DNA of 64,000 bases from Oceanobacillus halophilus (GCF_003628505.1 NZ_RBZP01000007.1:62001-126000); one strand, 5' to 3'; counted from the first letter of the stretch, positions 51,419 through 60,961 are shown. The notes: generated by a model from the sequence alone, not told the origin. A program made the numbers and translations.

Positions 51419-52849
51419 CTACCACTCCTCCTTTGCAACAAATACATCTGCCTCAATGGTTATACCGGAATTTTCTAGTCTTTCGTAGAATTTCGGACGT
51501 ACTCCTGTTGGTACTAGTGATCCAATTACTTTGCCATTCTCATCTAGACCTTTTTGTTCAAAGGAGAAGATATCCTGCAAAACAATAATATCCCCTTCTA
51601 ATCCTTGTACTTCAGTTATTTTCGTTATCTTCCTTGTTCCATCCTTTAGTCTGGACTGCTGAATAATGACATCAATCGCTCCCGCAATTTGTTCTCTGAT
51701 AGCTTTAATCGGCAGGTCCACTCCAGCCATAAGCACCATTGTTTCCAAACGTGATATCATATCACGCGGGCTATTGGAGTGACCGGTTGCCAAAGATCCA
51801 TCATGTCCAGTGTTCATGGCTTGCAGCATATCTAACGCCTCCGCACCACGAACCTCTCCAATAACTACTCGGTCCGGACGCATACGTAAGGAATTACGGA
51901 CTAAATCACGAATCGTTATGGCACCTTTACCCTCAATATTTGGCGGCCTTGATTCCAAGGAGACCACGTGATCCTGACCTAACTGAAGCTCTGCCGCATC
52001 TTCTATTGTTACAATTCGCTCATCACTTGGAATGAAATTCGATAATACGTTTAATGTTGTTGTTTTACCAGAACCAGTCCCTCCACTAACAAACATATTT
52101 AATCTTGCTTTTACACATGCATCTAAAAAGATAGCCATTTCCTTTGTCAATGTGCCAAACTGAATTAAATCGTCTATAACAAATGGGTCTTCAGAAAATT
52201 TACGGATGGTAATGGTTGGCCCATTTAATGCCAAAGGAGGAATAATCGCATTTACACGAGATCCATCTGGCAAACGGGCATCTACCATTGGGCTGCTTTC
52301 ATCAATTCGACGTCCAAGTGGTGCTACTATTTTTTCAATTACATGCATCACATGATCACTATCTCGAAATTTGACATCCGTCAAAACAAGCTTCCCATTT
52401 CTTTCGCAATAGACTTGAGTCGGGCCATTTACCATTACTTCAGATACTTCCTCATCTAAAAGTAATGGATTAATCGGGCCGAACCCGGTTAAGTCATTAA
52501 TTAGTTCTTCCACTATTTTTTTGCGATCGGTTCCACGAAAGGATTCTTCTTCTTTTATAATTTCAATTGCCATCTCATCAATTTTGGGAATGATAGAATC
52601 GATATCATCTAATTCTTTCATTTCCTGTAAAATTTGTTTATGCAGCTGGGCTTTTAATTGTCTATGCTTATCAGTTTCAGACTTTCGTACTTGCTTTTTT
52701 GTCTCCGTTTTCTTTGAAGGAATAACTTTCTTTTCAGACTCTCTAGACATTGGGGACTGTTGATCTGAACTTCTGTTTATAATCACTTCTTTAGTTGTTT
52801 TCATTGTTTCTTCTTTATTTACTTCCTGTAGGCGACTTAGAAGACTCAT
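51419..52849 (-). CDS. tadA: Tad pilus assembly ATPase (CpaF/TadA)
   Basis: 476 residues. A Lys/Glu/Ser-rich N-terminal extension (about 1-75) precedes the secretion ATPase core: [16 protein letters not shown], Walker A GGTGSGKT at 256-263, [11 protein letters not shown] (Asp box), [13 protein letters not shown] (Walker B) and [16 protein letters not shown] (His box). It powers assembly of the Flp pilus. AGGAGGGG is 8 nt from the ATG. Confidence 0.92.
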   Translation of the reverse strand: MSLLSRLQEVNKEETMKTTKEVIINRSSDQQSPMSRESEKKVIPSKKTETKKQVRKSETDKHRQLKAQLHKQILQEMKELDDIDSIIPKIDEMAIEIIKEEESFRGTDRKKIVEELINDLTGFGPINPLLLDEEVSEVMVNGPTQVYCERNGKLVLTDVKFRDSDHVMHVIEKIVAPLGRRIDESSPMVDARLPDGSRVNAIIPPLALNGPTITIRKFSEDPFVIDDLIQFGTLTKEMAIFLDACVKARLNMFVSGGTGSGKTTTLNVLSNFIPSDERIVTIEDAAELQLGQDHVVSLESRPPNIEGKGAITIRDLVRNSLRMRPDRVVIGEVRGAEALDMLQAMNTGHDGSLATGHSNSPRDMISRLETMVLMAGVDLPIKAIREQIAGAIDVIIQQSRLKDGTRKITKITEVQGLEGDIIVLQDIFSFEQKGLDENGKVIGSLVPTGVRPKFYERLENSGITIEADVFVAKEEW

Positions 52850-52864
52850 CTCATCAGCCCCTCC

Positions 52865-53662
52865 TTATCTTTTTTTGAATCTTGTTCGTATGGTACGCTT
52901 TTTCTTAACATCGACTGAAACAGGTTTATTCGTTAAAACACTTTCAGCTATCATAAAGAATGCTTTCGATAAATTAGACCTTGAACGACTAATGACAAAC
53001 GGAATTCCTATATTCATGGACTGGGACGCTACTTGGAAATTATTTGGGATGTAATAGATATTTTCATATCCAAGCATTTCCGGCACATCCTCTGCTGCAA
53101 TTAAACTCTCCATATCATAACGGTTAACCACTAATCTAATTTTTTCACGAAGCCCTAATTTCTCTAGTGTTTCTAGCATTAGCTTGGTGCTTTTTAAAGA
53201 TGTCATTTCTAGAGTTGTAACCACTAGAATCTGATCTGCTTGTTCAATTAAATCTACCGTTCGTTCTTGTATTCCCCCACCAGTATCTACCACTAAAAAA
53301 TCTGATTCGTTTCTAAGCATCTCAACAACTTCTAATAATGCATCTCTAGTAATAAGTTCCGCATACTCCGGTCTCTCCGGGGATGGTAATACATGAACAC
53401 CTGAGGAATGCTCTGTTAAATAAGTATCCATAGAGGCTTGATCAATGTTAGACAATTCTCCCATGATATCCCTCATAGTAAACGCTGGTTGTATGTCCAA
53501 GGCAAGTGATACATCTCCAAATTGAAAGTCTGCATCAAGTATGTTTACATTGATATTTTTCTTATTCAAAGCTAAAGCCAAGTTAACCGATGTTAATGTC
53601 TTGCCAATACCACCTTTTGCTCCGCATACAACAATTATTTTTCCCTTTTCTTTTTCTGCCAT
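52865..53662 (-). CDS. tadZ: TadZ/CpaE-like MinD-family ATPase
   Basis: 265 residues. It has a deviant Walker A KGGIGKT (16-22), DADFQFGD, and VDTGGGIQE in place of the usual DxPPG-type loop. It has no N-terminal receiver-like domain, which longer CpaE proteins carry. TadZ proteins place the pilus machine at the cell pole. AGGAGG lies before the ATG, and the gene sits between cpaB and tadA as usual. Confidence 0.88.
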   Translation of the reverse strand: MAEKEKGKIIVVCGAKGGIGKTLTSVNLALALNKKNINVNILDADFQFGDVSLALDIQPAFTMRDIMGELSNIDQASMDTYLTEHSSGVHVLPSPERPEYAELITRDALLEVVEMLRNESDFLVVDTGGGIQERTVDLIEQADQILVVTTLEMTSLKSTKLMLETLEKLGLREKIRLVVNRYDMESLIAAEDVPEMLGYENIYYIPNNFQVASQSMNIGIPFVISRSRSNLSKAFFMIAESVLTNKPVSVDVKKKRTIRTRFKKR

Positions 53663-53680
53663 CGTGCTTCCTCCTTGTTC

Positions 53681-54352
53681 CTATTCTTCCTCACCAGGCT
53701 GAATGGTACTCGGATGTAGTGTGAAATGAATGTTTCCCCTCTCAGAAGCATTCACTAACTTAAGCGCATCATTTGGCTTCAGTTCTAATGTCACAGCACT
53801 ATATTCTGTATAAGTGGACTCATCGTTCATCGGAGCACTCATTTTTCTTCCTACTGCAAGGACATGTACATCGGATAATATCTGACTAGATTTAATTCCA
53901 CCTTCTTTTCCCTCAGAAAAAATAATATCGACATAATCACCAGGCTCTAGTAAATTGGTCACCGATTGTACTATAGTGGCACCAACCGAAACTGCTCGAT
54001 ACCCATCTTTTACTTTTCGAGAGACAAAAATAGTCTCTTCTTGCTGCTCTTTGATACGAGGAGCAATTACTATCTCCCCCTGTTGAATAACTGTTTCAGC
54101 AAACTTTCCCTCCACATCTGAAATATTTGTAAGTGCCTGTGGTGGAATATTTTCTTCTATGACTGTTTCTAATTCCACTAGATCCCTAGTGATGACTTGA
54201 TTTTCTGCTATTTTGTCTTTTGCTTTTACAACCTGGACAGTCTGCTGCTCCACCACTTCTTCTTTATTAAGCGGATTTGCTATCCCAAAAAATAAAAAAG
54301 TTGTAATAATCCCCATAATGATTGCTAGTAGAAGTATCGTTTTTGTTTTCAC
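53681..54352 (-). CDS. cpaB: Flp pilus assembly protein CpaB (RcpC-like)
   Basis: 223 residues: an N-terminal membrane helix (6-25), a SAF domain (about 45-105; AENQVITRDLVELE, IPPQALTNISDVEGK, IQQGEIVIAPRI) and the C-terminal domain YRAVSVGATIVQSVTNLLEPGDYVDIIFSEG. CpaB may act in the periplasm-equivalent space on peptidoglycan or the pilus channel. It follows the Tad-domain gene by 8 bp. Confidence 0.86.
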   Translation of the reverse strand: MKTKTILLLAIIMGIITTFLFFGIANPLNKEEVVEQQTVQVVKAKDKIAENQVITRDLVELETVIEENIPPQALTNISDVEGKFAETVIQQGEIVIAPRIKEQQEETIFVSRKVKDGYRAVSVGATIVQSVTNLLEPGDYVDIIFSEGKEGGIKSSQILSDVHVLAVGRKMSAPMNDESTYTEYSAVTLELKPNDALKLVNASERGNIHFTLHPSTIQPGEEE

Positions 54353-54360
54353 TTTTTCAC

Positions 54361-55281
54361 CTACTCTGTTAGTTGAATACTATATGCCCCTCTATCACTT
54401 GCCATATCACTGACATATCCGGTTCCTACTCTCTTAATAAACTTCCCAGTGATAGCAGTGTCTTTCTCACTCATTGGATCAGTTATATAAAAGTAAGCAA
54501 AACCAGTAATTTGTACTTCTTTATAGTTGGTACATGAGATTGGATCTGAACAAACAGGTTTATATACAAGCACTGTTATGATTCTCGGACAATTCCGATC
54601 ACTAATATCACAGGAACTGCTTACCTTTTCTTTCACAACATCCCGTGTGGCACCCGCTATATTTCCTGTTTGTACTAGAACTTTATCGCCAATTTTCAAT
54701 TCTTCACTATAGCCTTCTCTAAAGGTCTGCTCATAGTTTTTTGCACCTTTTCCTTCTAAAGCAAGAATCCCAAAGTTTCCATTTTCAGAATTACCAGAAC
54801 TCACCTTTAAGGGATATGATTCACCATACTTCAAATCTAAAGTTTCATTAATACCTAATGGTGCTGCACCTATCGCCCTACCCATCACACCTATTTTGGC
54901 CGTAGCATCTGCTCGAACATCTACGGTGTTAAATCCTAATACCTTAGAAAACGCCAATGGAACAGTTTTTTTGAGTTCTACTTTCACACGATTATTCATC
55001 ATCACACTTACCGATTCAAGTGAGTTTTGTTCCTGATGCCGGAGTAAGACCTCATCTATGATGGATGTTACTGCCGATTCGTGAGTACCTGTTAGCTCTT
55101 GTGCTCCAGAAAGAACCGCAGCATTTGCTGTTTTTTGTAGTTCTGCTTTAGTCATATAAAGAGCGCCGCCATCAATGACAACGCCCGTAATTGCTAATAA
55201 TCCCATGAATGCAACAGAAACTAGAATTAAAACATTTCCTTCTTCTCTTTTGAACAGCCTCTTTAATTTTTTCATCATCAA
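54361..55281 (-). CDS. Tad-domain (TadG-like) protein
   Basis: 306 residues. After a basic N terminus, EEGNVLILVSVAFMGLLAIT is a pilin-like membrane helix, then the Tad motif GVVIDGGALYMTKAELQKTANAAVLSGAQEL. The remaining exterior domain is beta-rich with cysteine pairs (SSSCDISDRNC, CSDPISC). It is probably a minor pseudopilin or surface-exposed component. It follows the TadE-like gene by 3 bp. Confidence 0.85.
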   Translation of the reverse strand: MMMKKLKRLFKREEGNVLILVSVAFMGLLAITGVVIDGGALYMTKAELQKTANAAVLSGAQELTGTHESAVTSIIDEVLLRHQEQNSLESVSVMMNNRVKVELKKTVPLAFSKVLGFNTVDVRADATAKIGVMGRAIGAAPLGINETLDLKYGESYPLKVSSGNSENGNFGILALEGKGAKNYEQTFREGYSEELKIGDKVLVQTGNIAGATRDVVKEKVSSSCDISDRNCPRIITVLVYKPVCSDPISCTNYKEVQITGFAYFYITDPMSEKDTAITGKFIKRVGTGYVSDMASDRGAYSIQLTE

Positions 55282-55284
55282 CCC

Positions 55285-55662
55285 TCACTCGATACGAATC
55301 GTTGAATCGGTACGTAAGAATTCTGGTAGAGCTAAATCCGCAAAGGGTAGAAATGGCTCAACCGGATATTTTAGTGTAACCGTTACATATTCACCTGATT
55401 TTCTAGCACCTTCCTGCGGGGTGACTAGTACTTGCAGCTTGGCAGAGTCTCCAATACTAAGATTGTTACGTGCAAAAGAATCAAGTTGCAAATCCTCTTT
55501 CCCGATCCCAGCCACTCGAACCGTTTCTTGTGCTGTAAAATGCAGAGAAGAGTAAGTAAATGCCAATCTGCCAATATCAATTATGCCAACAAGCAATAAT
55601 AGAAGGATTGGTACAACCAATGCAAACTCTACGATTGCTTGTCCCTTTTCATTGCGAATCAT
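55285..55662 (-). CDS. tadE: TadE-like pseudopilin
   Basis: 125 residues beginning with the type IV-like leader NEKGQAIVEFALVVPILLLLLVGIIDIGR, cleavable after the Gly of KG with Glu at +5. A short extracytoplasmic domain follows. It is probably processed by the neighbouring prepilin peptidase, whose gene its start overlaps by four bases (ATGA). Confidence 0.88.
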   Translation of the reverse strand: MIRNEKGQAIVEFALVVPILLLLLVGIIDIGRLAFTYSSLHFTAQETVRVAGIGKEDLQLDSFARNNLSIGDSAKLQVLVTPQEGARKSGEYVTVTLKYPVEPFLPFADLALPEFLRTDSTIRIE

Positions 55663-56174
55663 AGCAAGGTTACCCCATTGAACATAAAGGTCAGTACTGC
55701 TCCACCAGCGATTGCTACTCCATATGGATAGGTGGTATGAAGTACTTCCTTATCCAACCCCATTGGTACTTTGATACCATATCTGATGCTACTTAAAGAA
55801 AAGATGATCGATTTTATTCGTTGGAAAAATCCTTTTCGGAATAATAAAATGATGAGACCAATCAATCCACCGATCAATGCCATATAAATAGAAGCCATAA
55901 AAACAAACGATGCACCTTTAATGGCTCCAACTAAAGCCAGTAATTTCACATCTCCTGCTCCCATGCCACCCATCAGATATGGAATCAAAAGAACGCCCAG
56001 TCCCGCTAAAAACCCTAAGAAACTGCTTAGGAGACCAGACCAGCCATCAAAGATTCCATTTAAAACAAAGGCAAGGAGCAATGATGGGAAAATGACGTTA
56101 TTGTAGATTTTTCTGCTTTTGAGGTCGGTGATGACGCTAATTATTAGGACGGTTAGTAATAGGATGTTTAACAT
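55659..56174 (-). CDS. tadV: Prepilin peptidase (A24A family, TadV/CpaA-like)
   Basis: 171 residues with about five membrane helices. The two catalytic aspartates are in ITDLKSRKIYN (D17) and GGMGAGDVKLLA (GxGD). It cleaves leaders of the Flp pilin and pseudopilins. It lies downstream of the flp gene but is separated from it by 470 bp filled by two repeats. Confidence 0.9.
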   Translation of the reverse strand: MLNILLLTVLIISVITDLKSRKIYNNVIFPSLLLAFVLNGIFDGWSGLLSSFLGFLAGLGVLLIPYLMGGMGAGDVKLLALVGAIKGASFVFMASIYMALIGGLIGLIILLFRKGFFQRIKSIIFSLSSIRYGIKVPMGLDKEVLHTTYPYGVAIAGGAVLTFMFNGVTLL

Positions 56175-56244
56175 GTCATTGCTCCTTTATTGTGATTTAT
56201 TTAGTTATTTTATTTAAATTGACAGCAAGCACGATATAAGGTGC

Positions 56245-56365
56245 TTCGTTGATTTTCGCTCCGGGCATTCGCTTTCCGCGGGCACGCTTCAGCCTCCTCG
56301 CGGAAAACCACCGCTGCGGGGTCTTCATACTCGTGCTTTTCCCGCGGGAGTCGACTGCCCTCCAC
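56245..56365. repeat. G+C-rich palindromic repeat, copy d
   Basis: CGCTCCGGGCATTCGCTTTC, then CGCGGGC, GCCTCCTCGCGG, GCTGCGGGGTCTTC and TTTTCCCGCGGGAGTCGAC. It is the same family as the cores of copies a-c (minus orientation) but lacks the A+T-rich terminal inverted repeats. Confidence 0.7.
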
Positions 56366-56421
56366 TCCAATCAACCATCATGTTTCCAGCAATAATGATG
56401 TGATATGGAAAAGTACCAAAC

Positions 56422-56541
56422 CAGCGGAGAAAATACACGAAGACTCCTGCGGGAGGAAAGGCATCGGTGAGACCCCGCAGAGCGTCAGCTCGAGGGAGCT
56501 CAACAGCAGCCCGCGGAAAGCGTAGTGTATTTCCGTAGCGG
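56422..56541. repeat. G+C-rich palindromic repeat, copy e
   Basis: AGCGGAGAAAATACACGAAG, ACTCCTGCGGGAGG, GAGACCCCGCAGAGCG, GCAGCCCGCGGAAAGCG and GTGTATTTCCGTAGCGG. It is inverted relative to copy d, about 60 bp away. Together they fill the gap between flp and the prepilin peptidase gene. Confidence 0.7.
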
Positions 56542-56609
56542 TAGATTTTATCGTATATGATGTCGTTTCTGACAAAACAAAATAGCAGAAAACAATCTCC
56601 AGAGAAAAT

Positions 56610-56629
56610 AGCTTTACAAGTGTAAAGCT
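56610..56629 (-). terminator. Hairpin after flp
   Basis: AGCTTTACA and TGTAAAGCT, perfect 9-bp arms with a 2-nt spacer, followed on the minus strand by ATTTTCTC. It may partly end transcription after flp, allowing pilin to be made in excess over the assembly proteins. Confidence 0.5.
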
Positions 56630-56641
56630 ATAAGGTATTTA

Positions 56642-56830
56642 TTATGAAGCAGTATTATTAAAGCCATCTGTAATATTATTTATTGTATTAGTAAGGAATG
56701 TAGTTATTTCTTTACCGAAAAGTGAAAGAACTCCAACAGCACCCACTGCAATAACTCCTAATACCAATCCGTACTCAGTCATTCCTTGTCCTTGTTCTTC
56801 TTTGATTAATCCTTTGATTTTGTTTAACAT
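56642..56830 (-). CDS. flp: Flp-family type IVb pilin
   Basis: 62 residues. A short basic leader MLNKIKGLIKEEQG is followed by QGMTEYGLVLGVIAVGAVGV; cleavage after the Gly places Glu-Tyr at +5/+6, the Flp signature. The C terminus is Asn/Thr-rich. It is the major pilus subunit, first in the structural order. AGAGGAGAG precedes the ATG. Confidence 0.92.
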   Translation of the reverse strand: MLNKIKGLIKEEQGQGMTEYGLVLGVIAVGAVGVLSLFGKEITTFLTNTINNITDGFNNTAS

Positions 56831-56879
56831 TTAACTCTCTCCTCTTAATATATGAATTTTAATTTTTTGTTTTGATTCA

Positions 56880-57227
56880 TTAGTCTTGCAATGCTACTTT
56901 TTGTCCAATAACTGTTGAGGTACGTTTATGCGTGCCAGCTGGAAGTTCAATTACTGATTTGGCGTCTGCAAAGCGTTTGCCTATTTTTCCAGGTTCTAAG
57001 CTTTCTTCGATTCCAACAATCTCATTATTTTGATTAAGGTATATAATATCAATGCTGAATTTCATAAAGAACGTATGAATCGATGAACAAGGTGAAATAT
57101 GAAGGCCGGCATTTTCAGCTATGCTTTTTTTCATCATTAAGCCTTTAAACCGACTCATGAATGTATAGGCACTTTTGACATCATCAGCAATCATCTGATC
57201 CGTGTTGACGTTGATTAATTGAATCAC
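56880..57227 (-). CDS. DUF192 protein
   Basis: 115 residues. VKSAYTFMSRFKGLMMKKSI, HISPCSSIHTFFMKFSIDIIYLN and VIELPAGT are DUF192 marks. The usual family carries a signal peptide; this one does not. DUF192 proteins are often near pilus or secretion genes, with unknown function. Start GTG 57227 is 5 nt after AAGGAGG; the GTG at 57233 is too close. Confidence 0.83.
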   Translation of the reverse strand: MIQLINVNTDQMIADDVKSAYTFMSRFKGLMMKKSIAENAGLHISPCSSIHTFFMKFSIDIIYLNQNNEIVGIEESLEPGKIGKRFADAKSVIELPAGTHKRTSTVIGQKVALQD

Positions 57228-57672
57228 GTACACCTCCTTAACACTATTGGGTTGGCTTAGCGTTGCTTGACCAACTTACATTCCCTATTATGCATGGCAA
57301 AGAGCTAAAAAAATATCCCCCGCTATTCCTAATCTTCACTTCTGGTACTAGCAGGAATAGATTCCTATTGCCTCCCTAAATAGACATTGTCCTATAGGAA
57401 CAGAGAGCAAAAACGCGAGCGCCCGTTTAGTGACATGTAGACTGCGCCTGGCCATGCCAGGGGATTTGATGTTGCCAAGCAAAATGGCGGTATTAATCGA
57501 ACATTCCCTGTAGGAGATAAAGGAAACACGAGGTGCGTAAGCGAATCAATGTTGACTTATCGTAAGTAGGTGAGGGGGAGCTGGAGCTGAACGTGGCATT
57601 CATACATGTTATCCGCACCTTGCATTTTTTATAATTTTCTGTCCAAAAAAACCCTCCTAATACTAGGAAGGT
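57228..57672. other. Gene-free stretch with several hairpins
   Basis: No ORF is convincing. CCTGGC-CATG-CCAGG (57449-57463) and several G+C-richer words (GCGAGCGCCCG, GGTGCGTAAGCG, GGGGGAGCTGGAGCTG) stand out from the A+T-rich surroundings and look like a repeat element or RNA that I cannot identify. Near 57649-57675 a hairpin (AACCTTCCTA/TAGGAGGGTT with a T run on the minus strand) ends the LuxR-type gene. Confidence 0.45.
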
Positions 57673-59796
57673 TTATCCTGATTGATGTTTTAAGCGATAG
57701 ACTTTTGATATTGCATGCGCTCGATCTGGCACTTCGAGTTTTTGGAAAATCTTCGTGACATGATTTTTCACCGTATGACCACTTATATATAATTGTTGAG
57801 CGATTTCTTTATTATTGTAGCCTTGGATAACTAGATCAAGTACTTCTTGTTCCCTTGGAGAAAGTTTTAATTCCTGTATAGTACTTGTAACCGTATCTAG
57901 TACTTGCTCTTGTATCGATACAGAGGTTTCCGCGATAGAAACTTTTTCCTCTAATACTTGTGTCTCATATAGAAAGCTCTTGAAATCTTTTATTAACCTG
58001 CCATCATATACTTTTTCCAGTTTATTAATCGATTGGTCTTTTACATAGGCCATAGCAAGTGCGAAGACTTGCGCACTAATACTTGCACTCTCCCAGGAAT
58101 CTCCTTTGTTCACATTTAGCAGAGTATTTCCTTCGTCAATAACAGTTCTTAACCTAGTTTCAGGTAATGTTTCTTGAATAAAGGCAGATGAATAGTACGA
58201 AAGAAGACACGAATGAGTTATTTCATTTATAACAGGTACAGGCAATCCCTGCATTTCAGCAAATTCTTTCGCTATTTTCGCTGCTTCTTCTAAAATGGAA
58301 TAAACATCCTGGTCAAACTGTTTTATTGCCCTGAAAAGCGAATACACAAGCTTATCATCCAGTTCCTCTTCTTCTTGTTCAACGATTTGCAATGATACAC
58401 CGCCAATTACAGACAATGTTTGTAAAAAGTTCACATGTTCTTGCAATTTTGCTTGTTGCTCATTAATAGCAACACATAGAACTCCAACAATTCTCCCCCG
58501 ATTCCATAATGGACACTCAAGGGTTCGTTCTCCCCATGGTGTTTCTTCGAATTTTGGAGTGATTATTTCAAACTGCTGCGTATTAACAGGATTAAGAAAA
58601 TGACGCTCAGCCACGTTTTTAGCATATTCACGAAGATTTCCATTAGGATTTCCACGTGATACCAAATTCACACTATCGTTATGCTGTTCCTTAAGAACCA
58701 CACAAGTAAATGGACCTTCCATAAGATTCAAACTAATATCCACTAAAATATAAACAATTCGTTTAAAATCATGCGTGGAGACCATTAGTTTACTTATCTC
58801 AACCATCGAAGTTAAACGGTTTATTTGCTGCTGATTTTCCTTTTGTAAGTCTTCTATAAGAAATCCAGTTTCTAAAATACTCCCAAGTATTTTTCCTAAT
58901 TCTCGACATCTCGTTGACATCTTGCTATTGGAATGACTTCCTCCAAATAACAGAGTACTGGAATCTTGATAACGTTTAAGTGGATAACAAAAGAAGGATT
59001 TTGGTTTTAGTCCATAGCGAGATAAAGACACAGAACGAGGGTCCTTCTCAACATTTTCCCAATACTCATACTTGTCGGTTATAAGAGGGCGGCCAATTAG
59101 ACCTTCACCATGCGAAAAAGTCATCCCTCTCATTGATTTCACACCATGACCAAATACTTCTGTAACTTTATAGTGATCATCACTGTGCTTTTTTGCTATA
59201 CCAAAAAAGTCAAACTCCAAATTGTTTTGCAAGGATTCCTCAAGAATAGTATTCAATTGGCTTCTTTCCTCTAAAACTTTTCGAAAGAGCCCTTTTTGAA
59301 TTTCGTAAATATCACTTTTATCATGATCTTTAAAGTATATTGTTGCTAAATGAGCAAGACGTTTTATTCGTTTCATTAAAGGTTGATTGGGCTCATGGGT
59401 AATTACAGGGGTGTTATTAATCATTTCAATAAAGTTTATATTCACACTTTCCTGTAACTGTTCATTAACAAGTTGTTCGGTTCCTTCTACTATTACGATA
59501 CCAGCCCAAATCAAGTAAATATGCCCATTTTCTCCATGGAAGGGTGCAACAATCATATAAGCACCCGGCCAGATATCGTACAAATATGGTGCTGTATTCA
59601 CCTTTTTCTCTTTTGCTCTATTAAATTCCTCTTGTAAGACCTCTCTCTTATTATCATAGAACCAATTAAATAGTGGATTATTTCCTACTCTATCAAGAAT
59701 GATTTTCCCGTTATCATCCGTCATAATAATGGATAAATTATATTTCTCCGCATAAGACTTTTGTAGTTCTTGCAATAGCTCTATTCGTTGAATCAT
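57673..59796 (-). CDS. LuxR-type transcriptional regulator with sensory domains
   Basis: 707 residues. The N terminus (about 1-110, LLQELQKSYAEKYNLSIIMTDDNGKIILD and later IWPGAYMIVAPF) resembles a PocR-type sensor. Two GAF-like regions follow (about 175-310 and 335-480), then a helical region. The C terminus has a LuxR HTH: LSPREQEVLDLVIQGYNNKEIAQQLYISGHTVKNHVTKIF. The ligand is unknown. Its gene lies upstream of the pilus genes in the same direction, so it is a candidate activator of pilus expression. A small gene overlaps its start by four bases. Confidence 0.8.
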   Translation of the reverse strand: MIQRIELLQELQKSYAEKYNLSIIMTDDNGKIILDRVGNNPLFNWFYDNKREVLQEEFNRAKEKKVNTAPYLYDIWPGAYMIVAPFHGENGHIYLIWAGIVIVEGTEQLVNEQLQESVNINFIEMINNTPVITHEPNQPLMKRIKRLAHLATIYFKDHDKSDIYEIQKGLFRKVLEERSQLNTILEESLQNNLEFDFFGIAKKHSDDHYKVTEVFGHGVKSMRGMTFSHGEGLIGRPLITDKYEYWENVEKDPRSVSLSRYGLKPKSFFCYPLKRYQDSSTLLFGGSHSNSKMSTRCRELGKILGSILETGFLIEDLQKENQQQINRLTSMVEISKLMVSTHDFKRIVYILVDISLNLMEGPFTCVVLKEQHNDSVNLVSRGNPNGNLREYAKNVAERHFLNPVNTQQFEIITPKFEETPWGERTLECPLWNRGRIVGVLCVAINEQQAKLQEHVNFLQTLSVIGGVSLQIVEQEEEELDDKLVYSLFRAIKQFDQDVYSILEEAAKIAKEFAEMQGLPVPVINEITHSCLLSYYSSAFIQETLPETRLRTVIDEGNTLLNVNKGDSWESASISAQVFALAMAYVKDQSINKLEKVYDGRLIKDFKSFLYETQVLEEKVSIAETSVSIQEQVLDTVTSTIQELKLSPREQEVLDLVIQGYNNKEIAQQLYISGHTVKNHVTKIFQKLEVPDRAHAISKVYRLKHQSG

Positions 59797-60044
59797 GCCT
59801 TCTTTAAATCACCATCGACCTGAGTAATTACACTTGGTTCTTTGTAACGATAACGCGGAGAATTTATATCACCAAGATTCTGAAGTATCCCTTGAATAAC
59901 TAGCTGCGATAAAACAGGAAGGAGCTCTTCTTTTGTTCTGTCCAGCTTTTCAGCTATGCCTTCTATTGTTTCAATCATATATGGATTCGATTGAAATAAC
60001 ATTGTACATTCCATTTGTAATGGCAGCAATTCCTTTTGCACCAT
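59793..60044 (-). CDS. Small winged-helix-like protein
   Basis: 83 residues. The pattern PYMIETIEGIAEKLDRTKEELLPVLSQLVIQGILQNLGDINSPRYRYKE fits a winged helix with helix-turn-helix and a wing (NSPRYRY). It overlaps the LuxR-type gene by ATGA, so the two products are likely made together and may interact. GAGGAGGGAA lies before the ATG. Confidence 0.65.
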   Translation of the reverse strand: MVQKELLPLQMECTMLFQSNPYMIETIEGIAEKLDRTKEELLPVLSQLVIQGILQNLGDINSPRYRYKEPSVITQVDGDLKKA

Positions 60045-60506
60045 AACTTCCCTCCTCTAATTCAGAAGACTTCTACTAATAAAACCGTGATGCCTTTTCA
60101 AAGCATCAAAAAGCTAATTGTAGTATCCCCTAAAATCTACCATACATTCCTATACAAAAATTACACCCACATTAACAATTGAAAGCAGGTACCCTCATCA
60201 TAAACCACAAACAATCAAATAAACATCCCCCACCATTCTTATTCGGTGCCTGGCACTCCCCGAATTTTGTCGAATGAATGTTATTTTCCCTTTTTGTATT
60301 TTTTTCAAACAATGGCTAGTGATTCTCAATCAGTTCTATTAACAAGTTGCTAATAATGTTAAATTACCCCTTGCCAAAGTAACCGCTTTCAAATATAATA
60401 TATAGTGAACACATTCACAAATTATATTTGATTTATTTATAATAGATACAATAAAAAGAGTGGAAACCATACAACTATACGATATAAACAACAAGGAGAA
60501 ATTACA
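60045..60506. other. Intergenic stretch upstream of the regulator pair
   Basis: No gene. It holds dispersed repeat copy 3 (60245-60272). An A+T-rich promoter region for the following plus-strand gene contains TACAAT at about 60446-60451. Confidence 0.5.
60245..60272 (+). repeat. Dispersed GTGCCTGGCAC repeat, copy 3
   Basis: GGTGCCTGGCACTCCCCG then AATTTTGTCG; one base differs from copy 1. Confidence 0.75.
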
Positions 60507-60869
60507 ATGAAACACCATAAGATTACACGTTCCTTCCAAACTTCAAAAACAGAAAGGGCTAATAGCCCATATACAATACCAGGAATAATCCGTCATAACA
60601 GTTCTCGTAATAATATTGCTGATTATCAAACTGCTAATCTTATTATCAATTCAGCAATTGAAATACCTGATCCAGGCATTCATAGCGTTAAAATAAAAAT
60701 AGATACGTGTACCTACGATGCAGTAGCTATTATCTCAAAGACAATAATTAATCATGATAAACAACCTATGATAAAATTATTTATTAAAGATTTTAATGGT
60801 GAGTTTAACAATGAGAATGTACTGGTTTGGTCTAGTCATTTGCAACATTCGCACAAAGCAGTTTGTTAA
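60507..60869 (+). CDS. Hypothetical protein, 120 residues
   Basis: No family recognised. The N terminus is basic and Ser/Asn-rich; the middle alternates strands (ANLIINSAIEIPDPGIHSVKIKID, AVAIISKTIIN, MIKLFIKDFNGEF). No signal peptide or membrane helix. AAGGAGAAATTACA precedes the ATG, which supports a real gene. A GGAAAAGG...CCTTTTCC hairpin (60892-60922) may end it. Confidence 0.55.
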   Translation: MKHHKITRSFQTSKTERANSPYTIPGIIRHNSSRNNIADYQTANLIINSAIEIPDPGIHSVKIKIDTCTYDAVAIISKTIINHDKQPMIKLFIKDFNGEFNNENVLVWSSHLQHSHKAVC

Positions 60870-60947
60870 ATTCAAAAGACTTACGAATAAAGGAAAAGGG
60901 GAAAAAAACACCTCACCTTTTCCTCTTCGTTCCCCTCTAAAAATTCA

Positions 60948-60961
60948 AACAAACGTTTGAT
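60948..60961. repeat. Dispersed palindrome around AAACGTTT (one of eight)
   Basis: AACAAACGTTTGAT. Other copies: 3970-3983 (inside trpC), 37556-37569, 44980-44993, 62263-62276, 63048-63061, 63182-63195 and 63331-63344. Most read ATCAAACGTTTG then AT or TT and lie between genes or at gene ends. Confidence 0.65.
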
